Origin: Rugamonas aquatica | GTDB lineage: Bacteria > Pseudomonadota > Gammaproteobacteria > Burkholderiales > Burkholderiaceae_D | Length of the DNA: 64,000 nt | Reading direction: 5' to 3' | NCBI RefSeq assembly: GCF_009380215.1 | Contig: NZ_WHUG01000009.1 | Coordinates: 62,001 to 126,000 of the forward strand | Shown: one piece after another, positions 26,447 to 34,246 of the stretch | Layout of the letters: the number at the start of each line of letters is the position of its first letter | Numbering within the stretch: position 1 is the stretch's first letter | The notes under the pieces: model-generated | Told to the model about the DNA's origin: nothing | Seen by the model: the letters and a program-made list of their open reading frames with translations, nothing else | Database searches by the model: none | Made by a program: the position numbers and the translations under genes

Positions 26447-26903
26447 CGCTTCACTCCTTCCAAGCGCGGCAGCCTCCAACAGGATCTGGGTGCGCGCACG
26501 GTTACAAAATGGCCTGGCGTTCCAGGCCGCTCAAAAAATGTTCGCGGCAAGCGGCTGGTGGAGCACTCTTCGGTCACCGCTTGCCGGCGCCGCACGCGGA
26601 CTAGGCGGCGCAACGCCCGAGGCAACTTGACTCCGGACTGCGTGTCCTCGATTCGCCACGCGTCGCCGCCGGGCCAGGCAGACCCCGGCACTTCGGCTTC
26701 CGGCCACACCGCGCCTGGCGTTGCCAGTCGGCGTGCGGCAGATAGTCCACATCGCCAGGCAGTTCTGTGAAGCTGTCGTAGTGTGGGACCACCGGCAAGG
26801 CGGAGCCGTCGCCGAGACCCGTACAGCGGCAGTCACCGGCAGCCATCCGCTGCGCCGCCACACAGGTGATGCAGGTCCTGAGGATACGCAGGCGTAACAT
26901 CAC
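26443..26903 (-). pseudogene. Gene split between two frames (possible frameshift)
   Basis: The N-terminal frame begins near 26903 with MLRLRILRTCITCVAAQR and runs through PHYDSFTELPGDVDYLPHADW. Around 26715 another frame takes over with coherent sequence (VWPEAEVPGSAWPGGDAW ... RRRQAVTEE) and ends at 26443, where its stop overlaps the next start as ATGA. The preceding gene's stop also overlaps this gene's start. The span is 461 bp, not divisible by three, so one base appears gained or lost. Alternatively two overlapping genes exist, the second starting at GTG 26709 with a weak ribosome site. Confidence 0.5.
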
Positions 26904-27196
26904 AACACCTCATCCGTAGCAGGCCTGCGAGCGATACTCTCTCCCACCCGTGATTGGCGAACCTGCTCGCCGCCGGCCGACAGCAGCGTGATCGTGTCGC
27001 CCAGCGCTAGCTGCACGCCCAGTTCGGCGCCCAGCCAGTGGACATAGAAACCGTGTTCGAGAACGGCCTCTGCGTCAACGGCGAACGGCGCGCCATCGAG
27101 CAACAGGAACATCAGGCCGACGCTGTTGGATTCTCCATCGACCAGCGGCACGTCATTGGCCAGCAGCCTGGCATCCTGCGTTGGTACAGAACTCAT
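26900..27196 (-). CDS. Hypothetical protein
   Basis: A 98-residue acidic protein beginning MSSVPTQDARLLANDVPLVDG, with TAAGGAG at the right distance from the ATG. The sequence contains beta-type stretches (VGLMFLLLDGAPFAVDAEAV; ALGDTITLL). Its stop TGA lies inside the GTGATG start of the next frame, so translation is coupled. No known family. Confidence 0.6.
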   Translation of the reverse strand: MSSVPTQDARLLANDVPLVDGESNSVGLMFLLLDGAPFAVDAEAVLEHGFYVHWLGAELGVQLALGDTITLLSAGGEQVRQSRVGESIARRPATDEVL

Positions 27197-27420
27197 AAGG
27201 GTCTCCTTAATATGGAAAGCGCGTCCGTGTCTCGGCTCGCGAGGCTGCAAGTCAAAAAGGGGAATGGCTGCGCCTGGACCGGCCGGCGGTACGCGTGGAT
27301 TAAGACGATGGAATCGCGCCCCGCGCGATCGCAGCTGGGCGACGCGCCGCACGGCGGCGCTGGGACAAATCGAACAGACAGCCATCGGTACCCCAACGGG
27401 TGCCGATGGCTGCCGGCATC

Positions 27421-27561
27421 TCAACGCAGCGGCCGGCGGCCGCGCCTGAGCGCCAGTTCAGCGATGGACCGCAGCAGCGCCCACAGCGCAATCAGCGGAG
27501 CAAAGAAACCGCGCGGCGTTTCCTTGACGCCGGCGATAAAGCCTTTAACGAAATCGTTCAC
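27421..27561 (-). CDS. Small hydrophobic protein of 46 residues
   Basis: Starts at GTG 27561 with GGGAGGTGCTCC upstream and reads VNDFVKGFIAGVKETPRG followed by a hydrophobic helix FFAPLIALWALLRSIAELAL and a basic tail. It overlaps the 3' end of the previous membrane-protein gene. Likely a single-pass membrane peptide; shorter than most annotation cut-offs. Confidence 0.5.
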   Translation of the reverse strand: MNDFVKGFIAGVKETPRGFFAPLIALWALLRSIAELALRRGRRPLR

Positions 27562-27811
27562 GGAGCACCTCCCGTATCGCCAGACAGGTTGAATACAGCG
27601 ACCACCAAACCACCAGGGCCGCATCGGAAAACAAGATCAGGCTCTCGACCCACGACATGACGCGGGTGAACCTCGCGTCATCGACCAAGGGTCGCGACCA
27701 CTGTTCCAGCTTATGCAGTGTACCGCCGAACACCATCAGGGCCGCGTACATCAAGGCGCCGACGGAAAGATGGGCGACGTACGCCCCCAACACATGCCAT
27801 ATGCGTTTCAT
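27545..27811 (-). CDS. Small membrane protein
   Basis: An 88-residue protein starting MKRIWHVLGAYVAHLSVGAL, with GCGAGG upstream of the ATG. Two hydrophobic segments are visible (about residues 8-28 and 58-75). It overlaps the following small hydrophobic gene by 17 bp. These two small membrane proteins could be transfer-related, but nothing specific identifies them. Confidence 0.55.
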   Translation of the reverse strand: MKRIWHVLGAYVAHLSVGALMYAALMVFGGTLHKLEQWSRPLVDDARFTRVMSWVESLILFSDAALVVWWSLYSTCLAIREVLRERFR

Positions 27812-27900
27812 CGCAAACCTCGCAGGAATGAAATTGCAGGCAGCGCCGGCACCCTCATGGGCGGCCGCGCAACCACGGATCACAACACAGGCGCGTGGGC

Positions 27901-28470
27901 TCAGAACAGATCGCCCTGCACAGGTTGCGCTTGCTTTGCCGGCGTGATCGCCGGCGGTAGGTTATGCAGGGCGGTAGCGAGCTGCCGTCCAGTCATCCGG
28001 AACGACGTCCGGTCGGGGAGGCGCAGCACCATCCAGCCCTTGCGGCCGCCCAGGTTGCGCAACAGTTCGTAGCGATGAGCGCCTAAGCGCACCACCAGAC
28101 CATGCTCGGGTCGGCGCCGCTGCGCCTTCTGGACGTGATACTCCCTGACCAGCGCACGCCATGCGGCGGCTCTCTCGCAAGGCGGTCCGGCGCGATTCAG
28201 CAAGGCCAGCGGACAGTCCGTTTCGAAAGGTTGCTGTGCCTCGCTCAAGGACTTGTAACCCCACCCTTGGTTCAGCCGCCCGCTGCCCGCCAACAAGTCC
28301 AGGCCTATCCACGCCGGCCCTTCATCGACACCCTTGGCCAGGTACCAATGGTGGTTGCCCACCAGCGCAGATTGCAGCATCAATTGCCTGCCCTGGAAGC
28401 GTTCGGGGCGGCGCAGATATTCCACCACATCGTTCCTGCTGCGCCAGAATTGTGAATAGCTCCATCCCAT
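27901..28470 (-). CDS. Hypothetical protein ending in a clamp-binding-like motif
   Basis: A 189-residue basic soluble protein beginning MGWSYSQFWRSRNDVVEYL, with GGAGGGAAAGG before the ATG. Its central part is rich in arginine and tryptophan. The last residues, PVQGDLF, match the QxDLF/QxxLF type of beta-clamp-binding peptide. A GC-rich hairpin (28499-28520) precedes the start codon. It may be a DNA-processing accessory protein of the element; family not recognised. Confidence 0.6.
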   Translation of the reverse strand: MGWSYSQFWRSRNDVVEYLRRPERFQGRQLMLQSALVGNHHWYLAKGVDEGPAWIGLDLLAGSGRLNQGWGYKSLSEAQQPFETDCPLALLNRAGPPCERAAAWRALVREYHVQKAQRRRPEHGLVVRLGAHRYELLRNLGGRKGWMVLRLPDRTSFRMTGRQLATALHNLPPAITPAKQAQPVQGDLF

Positions 28471-28498
28471 AACCTTTCCCTCCTTTACAGAAAGAGAC

Positions 28499-28520
28499 GG
28501 GAGCCCCGGCGGGGCTTCCC
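28499..28520 (-). promoter_or_regulatory. GC-rich hairpin in leader
   Basis: GGGAGCCCC pairs with GGGGCTTCCC (one G-T pair) around a GGC loop, 30 nt upstream of the start at 28470. Comparable hairpins precede the starts at 7545 and 31845. Confidence 0.4.
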
Positions 28521-28550
28521 GCCGGTGGGTAATGCATCAATGGCGCGCGT

Positions 28551-28721
28551 TCAGCTGCGGGCGCGCCGCGGTGACTGCCGGACTGTATCGGCGGGCAACT
28601 CGCGCGGCCTGACCGCCGGTTGGCGCCTGCTTGCAGACACCAGGGCCGGCTGCTCGCGCCATTGGCGTTCCGCGGCGATCAAGTCCCAGCCGAGTTCCCG
28701 CCTGGCCTTGCTGCGGTCCAT
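28551..28721 (-). CDS. Small arginine-rich protein of 56 residues
   Basis: A short gene with an excellent ribosome site (AAGGAGAGCAGC before ATG 28721). The product begins MDRSKARRELGWDLIAAER and ends in an arginine-rich tail (SPRRARS). It fits neatly between the DUF932 gene (stop 28743) and the leader of the next gene. Possibly a small DNA-binding protein; unrecognised. Confidence 0.55.
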   Translation of the reverse strand: MDRSKARRELGWDLIAAERQWREQPALVSASRRQPAVRPRELPADTVRQSPRRARS

Positions 28722-28742
28722 GCTGCTCTCCTTGCCATGGCA

Positions 28743-29807
28743 TCAACGCGCCGTGGCGATCTCGCGCCATTGGCGCTGATTCAATCCCAGCATCAAGCCG
28801 ACCACCTGTTCGAGCTCGGTGGCCCGGTCATAGTTGACGACTTCCTGCGCGTGGGCGGTGACGGCGTTGAGCAGGCCATAGCCCGACATGTCGCCGCCCA
28901 TCACCATCTGGCGCAGGATGCCGGCACGCTCCTCATGGTTGATGTCGAACCTGTTGGCCAGCACTTCGACCGAACGGTTGACATCGCCCTCGATGACCAC
29001 GCCGGCGGTCTCGCGCATCTGGGCCGCGTAGCGGCGCAGGTTGGCATCGCTGATGGCGCCGCGCACGACGTCGCGCACCTGCAGAAAGAACGCCGCGTCC
29101 GTCGCCGCCAGCGTGTCCTGCTGGAACAGCTCGCGGGCCTGGTCGCCCGACTCGAGGCGCGAGCCCACATGCATCTTGCGCATGCCGCTATCGGGAAGGA
29201 TCAGCCCATTCATGCACTTCAGCCGATACACCAGCGCCTCCACCTTCAGGTGCCCGCAACCGACTTCGCTATTGCTGATCACCACGCCGGCCTGAACGAC
29301 GTCGCCCACGCCCATCTCGCAGCTCACTTTGGAGCTGACCGCCTTCAGGTACAACCTGGTTTCGGTCAGCTCGCAGGACACGAACTGGCAGTCGTCCAGG
29401 GCGCGCTACTCCGGCAGGATCGCCATCATCAGGTCGACGTTCTCGATGCGCCGGTAGCTGGTCGACAGGAAGGCGCGCAGATGACGGTCCATCGTCCGTA
29501 CCAGCCTGCTGTCGGCCTGCGGATCCGCGTGCAACCAGGTGTTGACGTTGTGGTCCAACAAGGTCGGCTGCTCGCGCTGCATGCGGTCGAAGTAGGCCAA
29601 AGGGATATCGAGGTGCTTGGCCAGCTGGCGCCGCGCCACGTTGCCGATGTCGTAGGGTCGCGCCTCGCCATAGATCACCAGATTGCTGATGCCGTCGGCA
29701 CCGGTGTTGTGCACCATGCGCAGCGGCGACACCACCAGGTCACGCTTGCTGTGGGCCTGACGCAGAACCTCCTCTACCACGGTATCCAGATTGCTTCCTT
29801 GTTTCAT
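28743..29807 (-). pseudogene. DUF932 protein interrupted by an in-frame amber codon
   Basis: The two halves (29406-29807 and 28743-29405) are in the same frame and together give one complete DUF932 protein of about 354 residues; only a TAG at codon 134 separates them. The N-terminal half ends YRRIENVDLMMAILPE and, after the TAG, the sequence continues RALDDCQFVSCELTETRLYLKAV, exactly the family junction. DUF932 proteins are common on conjugative plasmids and phages next to recombination or SSB-like genes; their function is unknown. The amber codon may be a real nonsense mutation, a suppressed stop or a sequencing error. The start has GGAGAGCATC before ATG. Confidence 0.75.
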
Positions 29808-29927
29808 GATGCTCTCCTCATGTTAGGCGCGCGGGCTCCCCAACGGAGCACGCCCCGCCGGGGTTGAAAATACAGGGGACGCGCACCGTGCGCTCCCCCA
29901 GTCAGGGCACTTGGCCCCGCAGCTACC

Positions 29928-30920
29928 TCAGGCCGCCCGCACGCAGTTCTGCGTGCTGCGGACCCATACCTCCGCCCAGGTATCGCCTGGATGCCTTGGT
30001 ACGTAGACTTCCGGCAAGGCGAGCCTGTACTTCACACAGCGCCGTGCCAGCGTGTATGCCGCAGACTGCACCCGATAGTCGGGGCTGTGCTCGCAATAGA
30101 TGCGAACGCGCCGTATCCCATCAGGCACCCACAGCCGCGCCAGATTCTCAGGCTGCATGGCGCACCACACCGCTTGCCCTGTGCGCAACTGCACTGCCAG
30201 AGCGGTCACCAGGTCGCTGGCCAGCGCCAATGTGCCGGCCGGAGCCGCCAGCCTGCACGCGCCGCCATCGGCATGGCCCAACATCTTCGCCGAGCGGCTG
30301 CCGAACGCGGGCGCGTCGTCCAGCAAGTACAAGCGGTACAGCTGCTTGTGGGCGGGACTGCACCCCTCCATCATGGCCAGCAGCGCCGGGGTGCAACAGA
30401 CCAGGCGTGAAACGCCGGTGTCCGGATCGCGATCGTAAAACGGCAGCTCCGCATGGCAGCGCAAGGCGGCCGGATAGGTGGTCATGCCAACGCCCAGGCG
30501 CCGCAGGTAGCGGTCGACCGGGTCGCCGCGACGCACGGGTTGCGATTGCGCCAGCAATTCCTGGATCAGGCGCTGTTCCTTGCCGGAGCTCGCTGCAGCG
30601 CATTCCTGGCCGTCGGCCTCGCGCATGCCCAGATAGCTCTCGACGGCGCGCAGCACGGCCAGCATGCCGCCGCCGTGCAGGCCGTGCAGCAGCTTGAAGC
30701 CACCTCCCGGACCGCAGCGAGTGCACTGATAGTTCCCCATGCCGAACTCGTCGCTATAGCGAAACCGGCCGGCGTGCGCGCAGTTGCGCAAGGGGCACGG
30801 CAGCAACTTGCCACTGAGGACATGGGGAGCGACCCGGAGCGCCCGCAATATTTCGGTCCAGCGGCCTTGCGCTTGCAACGCCACCGTCGCAATCCTCTGT
30901 TCGATTTCTTTGACATCCAT
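29928..30920 (-). CDS. Primase-like protein with zinc finger and degenerate TOPRIM
   Basis: A 330-residue protein with the layout of plasmid/phage primases of the P4-alpha/DUF7146 type. Residues 42-69 form the zinc motif (CPLRNC ... CTRC). The middle matches the accessory region (LYRLYLLDDA ... SAKMLGHADGGACRLAAP). The TOPRIM part is ALASDLVTAL (232-241) where relatives have the glutamate-containing EGVETAL, and RIYCEHSP (273-280) where relatives have FADND, so the family acidic residues are mostly replaced. GGAGATCATC precedes the ATG. It may be a non-catalytic primase homologue or DNA-binding protein. Confidence 0.7.
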   Translation of the reverse strand: MDVKEIEQRIATVALQAQGRWTEILRALRVAPHVLSGKLLPCPLRNCAHAGRFRYSDEFGMGNYQCTRCGPGGGFKLLHGLHGGGMLAVLRAVESYLGMREADGQECAAASSGKEQRLIQELLAQSQPVRRGDPVDRYLRRLGVGMTTYPAALRCHAELPFYDRDPDTGVSRLVCCTPALLAMMEGCSPAHKQLYRLYLLDDAPAFGSRSAKMLGHADGGACRLAAPAGTLALASDLVTALAVQLRTGQAVWCAMQPENLARLWVPDGIRRVRIYCEHSPDYRVQSAAYTLARRCVKYRLALPEVYVPRHPGDTWAEVWVRSTQNCVRAA

Positions 30921-30954
30921 GATGATCTCCACCTTGGGGGTTGGACAGGCCGCA

Positions 30955-31296
30955 TCACAGGCGCAACGCGCGGGCGTAAACCACGCCATCACGCAGCGAG
31001 ACTTCGATCTGTTCGCGTTCGACCAGCAACGTGGTGGCCGCCTGATCCTGTGCATCGCACAGCAGCACGTCGTAGCCATGCGGATTGAAAGCGATGCGGT
31101 AGGCACGCTTGCGGCCATAACCTACCTGGAATTCGCGGCCGGGCCGTCCGGTCAGCAGCTCCGCCTCCTTCAACAGATAGTCCAGATCCGCCAAGGCCCT
31201 GACCCGGCGTAGTCCACCTGAGGCATGCCGGCCGGAGCGCTCGCGTCCAGTATTCTGGGTAGCGGCGCTACCGCTGCGATTCAAGTTCAACATCAT
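30955..31296 (-). CDS. Hypothetical protein
   Basis: A 113-residue protein starting MMLNLNRSGSAATQNTG, with AAGGAGAAC before the ATG. After a basic disordered N-terminus there is a compact alpha/beta segment (VRALADLDYLLKEAELLTG ... YRIAFNPHGYDVLLCDAQD). It lies 35 bp upstream of the primase-like gene in the same operon. No family recognised. Confidence 0.6.
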   Translation of the reverse strand: MMLNLNRSGSAATQNTGRERSGRHASGGLRRVRALADLDYLLKEAELLTGRPGREFQVGYGRKRAYRIAFNPHGYDVLLCDAQDQAATTLLVEREQIEVSLRDGVVYARALRL

Positions 31297-31344
31297 GTTC
31301 TCCTTTGCATGAGCGCCGCCGGGCGGCGCGGTTGGGGTCGGGCC

Positions 31345-31845
31345 TCAGGCGAACAGGTCGCCGTGCTGCTGGCGACTGCTGATCTGCTGATTGAGCCACT
31401 GCGGGTTTTTGTCCAGGCTGCGGGCCACCCATTGCGGATTGAGCACGATGGCTTCGCGCACCCACGACGGGTACACGGAAAACGCTTCGTCGAACCAGCG
31501 CCGCAGGCGCTGCTGGATCCAACAACGCACTTCATCGGCGTCGACGCGGCCCATGTACTCCAGCGGAGACAAGGGGCTGCTGCCGACCACCCGGATGCAG
31601 CTGACAAACGAGAACGGCCTCGCTTCCAGCGCGCCGTCGGCGAAGACCCAGCGCAAGATATCGATCTTGTCCTCCAGCGACCGACCCGGTCGATCCAGCG
31701 CCTTAACCTCCGACAACAATCGCCAATGCAGGTGCACCACCTCCTCTTCAGTCCATGGAGGTATGGTTTCAGCCGCTTCAGCCTGGTCGTCGCCGACCAG
31801 TTCAAACGGTTCGCATCCAGAAGCAGTTTCTGGGTTCTTGGGCAT
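31345..31845 (-). CDS. Hypothetical protein, first gene of the small-gene operon
   Basis: A 166-residue protein starting MPKNPETASGCEPFELVG with TTAGGAGGCC before the ATG. It is acidic at the N-terminus and contains a helical, tryptophan-rich domain (WTEEEVVHLHWRLLSEV; WIQQRLRRWFDEAFSVYP; WVREAIVLNPQWVAR). It ends QQHGDLFA, similar to the GDLF end of the protein at 27901-28470 and reminiscent of beta-clamp-binding tails. It is first in a long minus-strand operon, downstream of a GC-rich hairpin and structured-element copy 2. Confidence 0.6.
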   Translation of the reverse strand: MPKNPETASGCEPFELVGDDQAEAAETIPPWTEEEVVHLHWRLLSEVKALDRPGRSLEDKIDILRWVFADGALEARPFSFVSCIRVVGSSPLSPLEYMGRVDADEVRCWIQQRLRRWFDEAFSVYPSWVREAIVLNPQWVARSLDKNPQWLNQQISSRQQHGDLFA

Positions 31846-31879
31846 GATGGCCTCCTAACAGGTAGCAAGGGGCCTGCCC

Positions 31880-31894
31880 CGGGGCTGGGCCCCG
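31880..31894 (-). promoter_or_regulatory. Leader hairpin before the small-gene operon
   Basis: CGGGGC pairs perfectly with GCCCCG around a TGG loop, 35 nt before the start at 31845. The position and type match the hairpin before the nrd operon at 7583-7612. Confidence 0.45.
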
Positions 31895-31937
31895 ATGGGT
31901 GGATAGCGCGGCCGCAGGGGACGCGAGGGATGATGGC

Positions 31938-32135
31938 TGGTGCAATGGACGCGGACTGCTCCGCAGGCGGACGCCAGCTACCGCCTTGAAAAAACCTTTG
32001 GACGCACCGGCGCCACGCGCCTACAGGCGCCTCGAAAGGTTTCTGGGTCCATTTTTCAGATGCTACGTGGCTGGCTTGCGCCGCGCCAATGCCGTGGGGC
32101 TTGCCTGATACCGCAGGGCTAGCTGCTGCTTGCTG
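31938..32135. ncRNA. Structured intergenic element, copy 2
   Basis: The second copy of the element at 7745-7940. Stem arms AAACCTTT (about 31992-31999) and AAAGGTTT (about 32035-32042) replace AAATCTTT/AAAGATTT of copy 1 with a matching base-pair change. The conserved GGACGC follows the 5' arm, and an inner hairpin GCGCC-TACA-GGCGC replaces that of copy 1. CCGCAG (31961), CCAGCT (31974) and CGCAGGGCTAGCT (32112) are also shared. It lies upstream of the minus-strand operon starting at 31845; a plus-strand gene starts at 32292. Confidence 0.6.
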
Positions 32136-32291
32136 CACCTTAGCGCCGCTGGCGCACCGCCGTCAACGGGCCGTCTGGCACAAACCAAACGGCGCCCCTA
32201 TGGAGATCGCCAAAACTGCGTTTGAGCGGCTGGTGCAGTCCCATGCGAGCGGCGATGATGGGCTCCCCTGCCACCCTTTCCGGAGAACGCC

Positions 32292-33311
32292 ATGGATGCC
32301 AGCTATGTAGCCAACGCCGATCTCGAGCGCATCAACGCGCGCCTGATTGAGCGCTACGGCCAGGTCGACCTCAGCGGCATTGAGTCCGCCAGCCGCTCCA
32401 TCCCCACCAAGCTGTACAGCCCCGATGCCAAGCGCTTGTTTGTGCGCTATTTCCACCTGCTGCAAATGAATATGCAGTACATCTCCGTCATCGGACGCCT
32501 GTACCTTGAGGACGCGGTCGTGACGGATGCGGAGGAGCGCCTTGCCGCACTGATCCAGGCCGCCACCGACCGCGTCAACAAGGCCATCAAACAATCGGAA
32601 CAGACGTTCCGCGAGAACGGCGTCACGAACCTGGGCAGCTTCCACATCGCCCCGATCAGCGCCGACGTCCTGGTATTTTCCAGCTTCGCACGGCGCTACC
32701 TTGAGCTGATCACCAAGCTAGACCACCTGATGCTGATGCTGGAAATCATGGCGATCGACGAGTTCATTTCGATTACGGCCAAGCAGCAACAGAAGTCGCC
32801 GCACAAGCGCGCCATCCGCGCCATCGGGCGCGAAAGCCTGTCGCAGCGCATCCGCTTCTACAAAATGATCACTGCCGCGCGCGGCGTCCAGTCCAGCGAA
32901 GCCCGAGGTCGTGCGCGCAGCCGGCAGCGCGACGAGGAAGCTGCGCCGGCCCATGGGGAAAACGAAGCGGCGGCAACGGGCGATGGCGACGAAGGCAGGG
33001 TTGGCGCCGCCGAGAGCGGCGATCGCGACTCCGGAGCTGCCGCGCACGACGAGGACGCCATACAAAAGCCGCGGGCACCCCGCCGCCGCACCCGCAACAT
33101 CAAGGAACCCGGGCATGCCCCGGCCGAGGAGGTGGCCATAGAACAACCGGAGCATGGGGACGCGCCGCCGGCGCCCCCGATGCACTTGACGGATGGGGTG
33201 ATACTCGCGGATCCGCAGGCCGATTCCCCCAACCCTCCCGAAACCGGCCGACACCTTGCGCCGCCGCAGGACCTCAGTGAATCGGCCGAGGCAGCGTTCG
33301 ATGCGGTCTAA
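32292..33311 (+). CDS. DUF1845-like ICE protein with charged C-terminal tail
   Basis: A 339-residue protein. Residues ~1-200 form a helical domain (TKLYSPDAKRLFVRYFHLLQ; FHIAPISADVLVFSSFARR; KLDHLMLMLEIMAIDEFIS) that resembles DUF1845/PFL_4669-type proteins of integrating conjugative elements, some of which regulate transfer genes. The remaining 140 residues are low-complexity, alternating acidic and basic, with PRAPRRRTRN, and likely disordered. The gene begins a plus-strand cluster. The family match is by layout only and is not certain. A start at 32292 follows CGGAGAACGCC. Confidence 0.55.
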   Translation: MDASYVANADLERINARLIERYGQVDLSGIESASRSIPTKLYSPDAKRLFVRYFHLLQMNMQYISVIGRLYLEDAVVTDAEERLAALIQAATDRVNKAIKQSEQTFRENGVTNLGSFHIAPISADVLVFSSFARRYLELITKLDHLMLMLEIMAIDEFISITAKQQQKSPHKRAIRAIGRESLSQRIRFYKMITAARGVQSSEARGRARSRQRDEEAAPAHGENEAAATGDGDEGRVGAAESGDRDSGAAAHDEDAIQKPRAPRRRTRNIKEPGHAPAEEVAIEQPEHGDAPPAPPMHLTDGVILADPQADSPNPPETGRHLAPPQDLSESAEAAFDAV

Positions 33312-33369
33312 CCAGCGCTTGACGCCGCTCAAACACGGCTGGTCGAGCATCACTATATTTTACCCATGT

Positions 33370-33394
33370 GCAGGCAGCCGTCCAGGCTGCCTGC
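33370..33394 (+). promoter_or_regulatory. Perfect hairpin between genes
   Basis: Ten-base arms GCAGGCAGCC and GGCTGCCTGC pair perfectly around a GTCCA loop, 15 nt upstream of the start codon at 33409. There is no T-run after it, so a protein-binding site or translation-control hairpin is more likely than a terminator. Confidence 0.5.
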
Positions 33395-33408
33395 GGGAGT
33401 ACGCCATC

Positions 33409-33648
33409 ATGTGCACCGTGCCGTCCGACTTTGCCGGCGCCGCGCGGCACCTGCTCGGCCATGCAAGCTTCGACGCCATGTCGAGCGCTGGCCTGGGCCT
33501 GAACGAGATGTGCGGCGAGATCGCTCGTCGCGGCCTGCTTGCCGAACTGCGTTGCGATGATCCGCACCGAAGCCTGCACGACCTTGCCATCATCCAGAAC
33601 TATGCCAGACGCCTATGGCGCCCCGGCGCAGGCGCGTCCAGTGGCTAG
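33409..33648 (+). CDS. Small hypothetical protein
   Basis: A 79-residue protein beginning MCTVPSDFAGAARHLLGH, with GCGGGAG before the ATG. It is alanine/leucine-rich and probably helical (GLNEMCGEIARRGLLAEL). A perfect hairpin lies directly upstream, suggesting post-transcriptional control. Unrecognised. Confidence 0.5.
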   Translation: MCTVPSDFAGAARHLLGHASFDAMSSAGLGLNEMCGEIARRGLLAELRCDDPHRSLHDLAIIQNYARRLWRPGAGASSG

Positions 33649-33710
33649 CTGGCGCCCGCCCGTTAGCCTCACCGACCTCTCCATACAACTCAATCAAGGG
33701 AACCACCGCC

Positions 33711-34139
33711 ATGGACGCCCCCGTACAAGAACTGGTCCTGAGTTTCATCAACCGCCAGGATGGTGAACTGCTGGGATCGAACTATTTCACGACCTGGGCT
33801 GCCGAAGCCGGGTTTTACCACCTGTCGGTGCACCCGCGGGCCGCCCGCCTGCTGGTTCCGGACTGCCAGGCGGCCGCGCTGCCCGAAATGAGAACTGGCC
33901 ACAGCTGCATCTTTGCCAACGGCGAGCTCGATTGTGACCCAGCGCTGGAAATGCTGTTCGACGACGGTTCGGCACGGCCGTTCTCCATCCATCTGCGTCC
34001 CTGGCAAGTGTCGGGCAACCTGGCGATACTTCCCGGCGCCTTCCCGCTGATCGCTTGCACCAGCGACGGGACGCATTACAGCTGGATCGCACACTGCCGG
34101 CGCGGCCGGTTTCGCTTGCCCCTGCTCAAGCCCTGGTGA
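33711..34139 (+). CDS. Hypothetical protein
   Basis: A 142-residue soluble protein starting MDAPVQELVLSFINRQDGEL; AAGGG lies upstream. It contains paired cysteines (DCQAA, ELDCDPALE) and a beta-rich second half (FSIHLRPWQVSGNLAILPG). Located just before the recombinase-like cluster. Family unknown. Confidence 0.55.
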   Translation: MDAPVQELVLSFINRQDGELLGSNYFTTWAAEAGFYHLSVHPRAARLLVPDCQAAALPEMRTGHSCIFANGELDCDPALEMLFDDGSARPFSIHLRPWQVSGNLAILPGAFPLIACTSDGTHYSWIAHCRRGRFRLPLLKPW

Positions 34140-34246
34140 CCCCCGCTGCTGTTTGCGGAAAGCCCCGCAAAATCCGGGGGGGTTGTGGCTGGCCTTGAAT
34201 CTGGGGCCCCAGCACAATGGCTCCGTCTTGACCATGCGGAGCAATT

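Noticed and set aside
28499-28520. Hairpin as an intrinsic terminator
   Set aside because: No T-run on either strand and it lies just ahead of a start codon, so it is listed as a leader hairpin.
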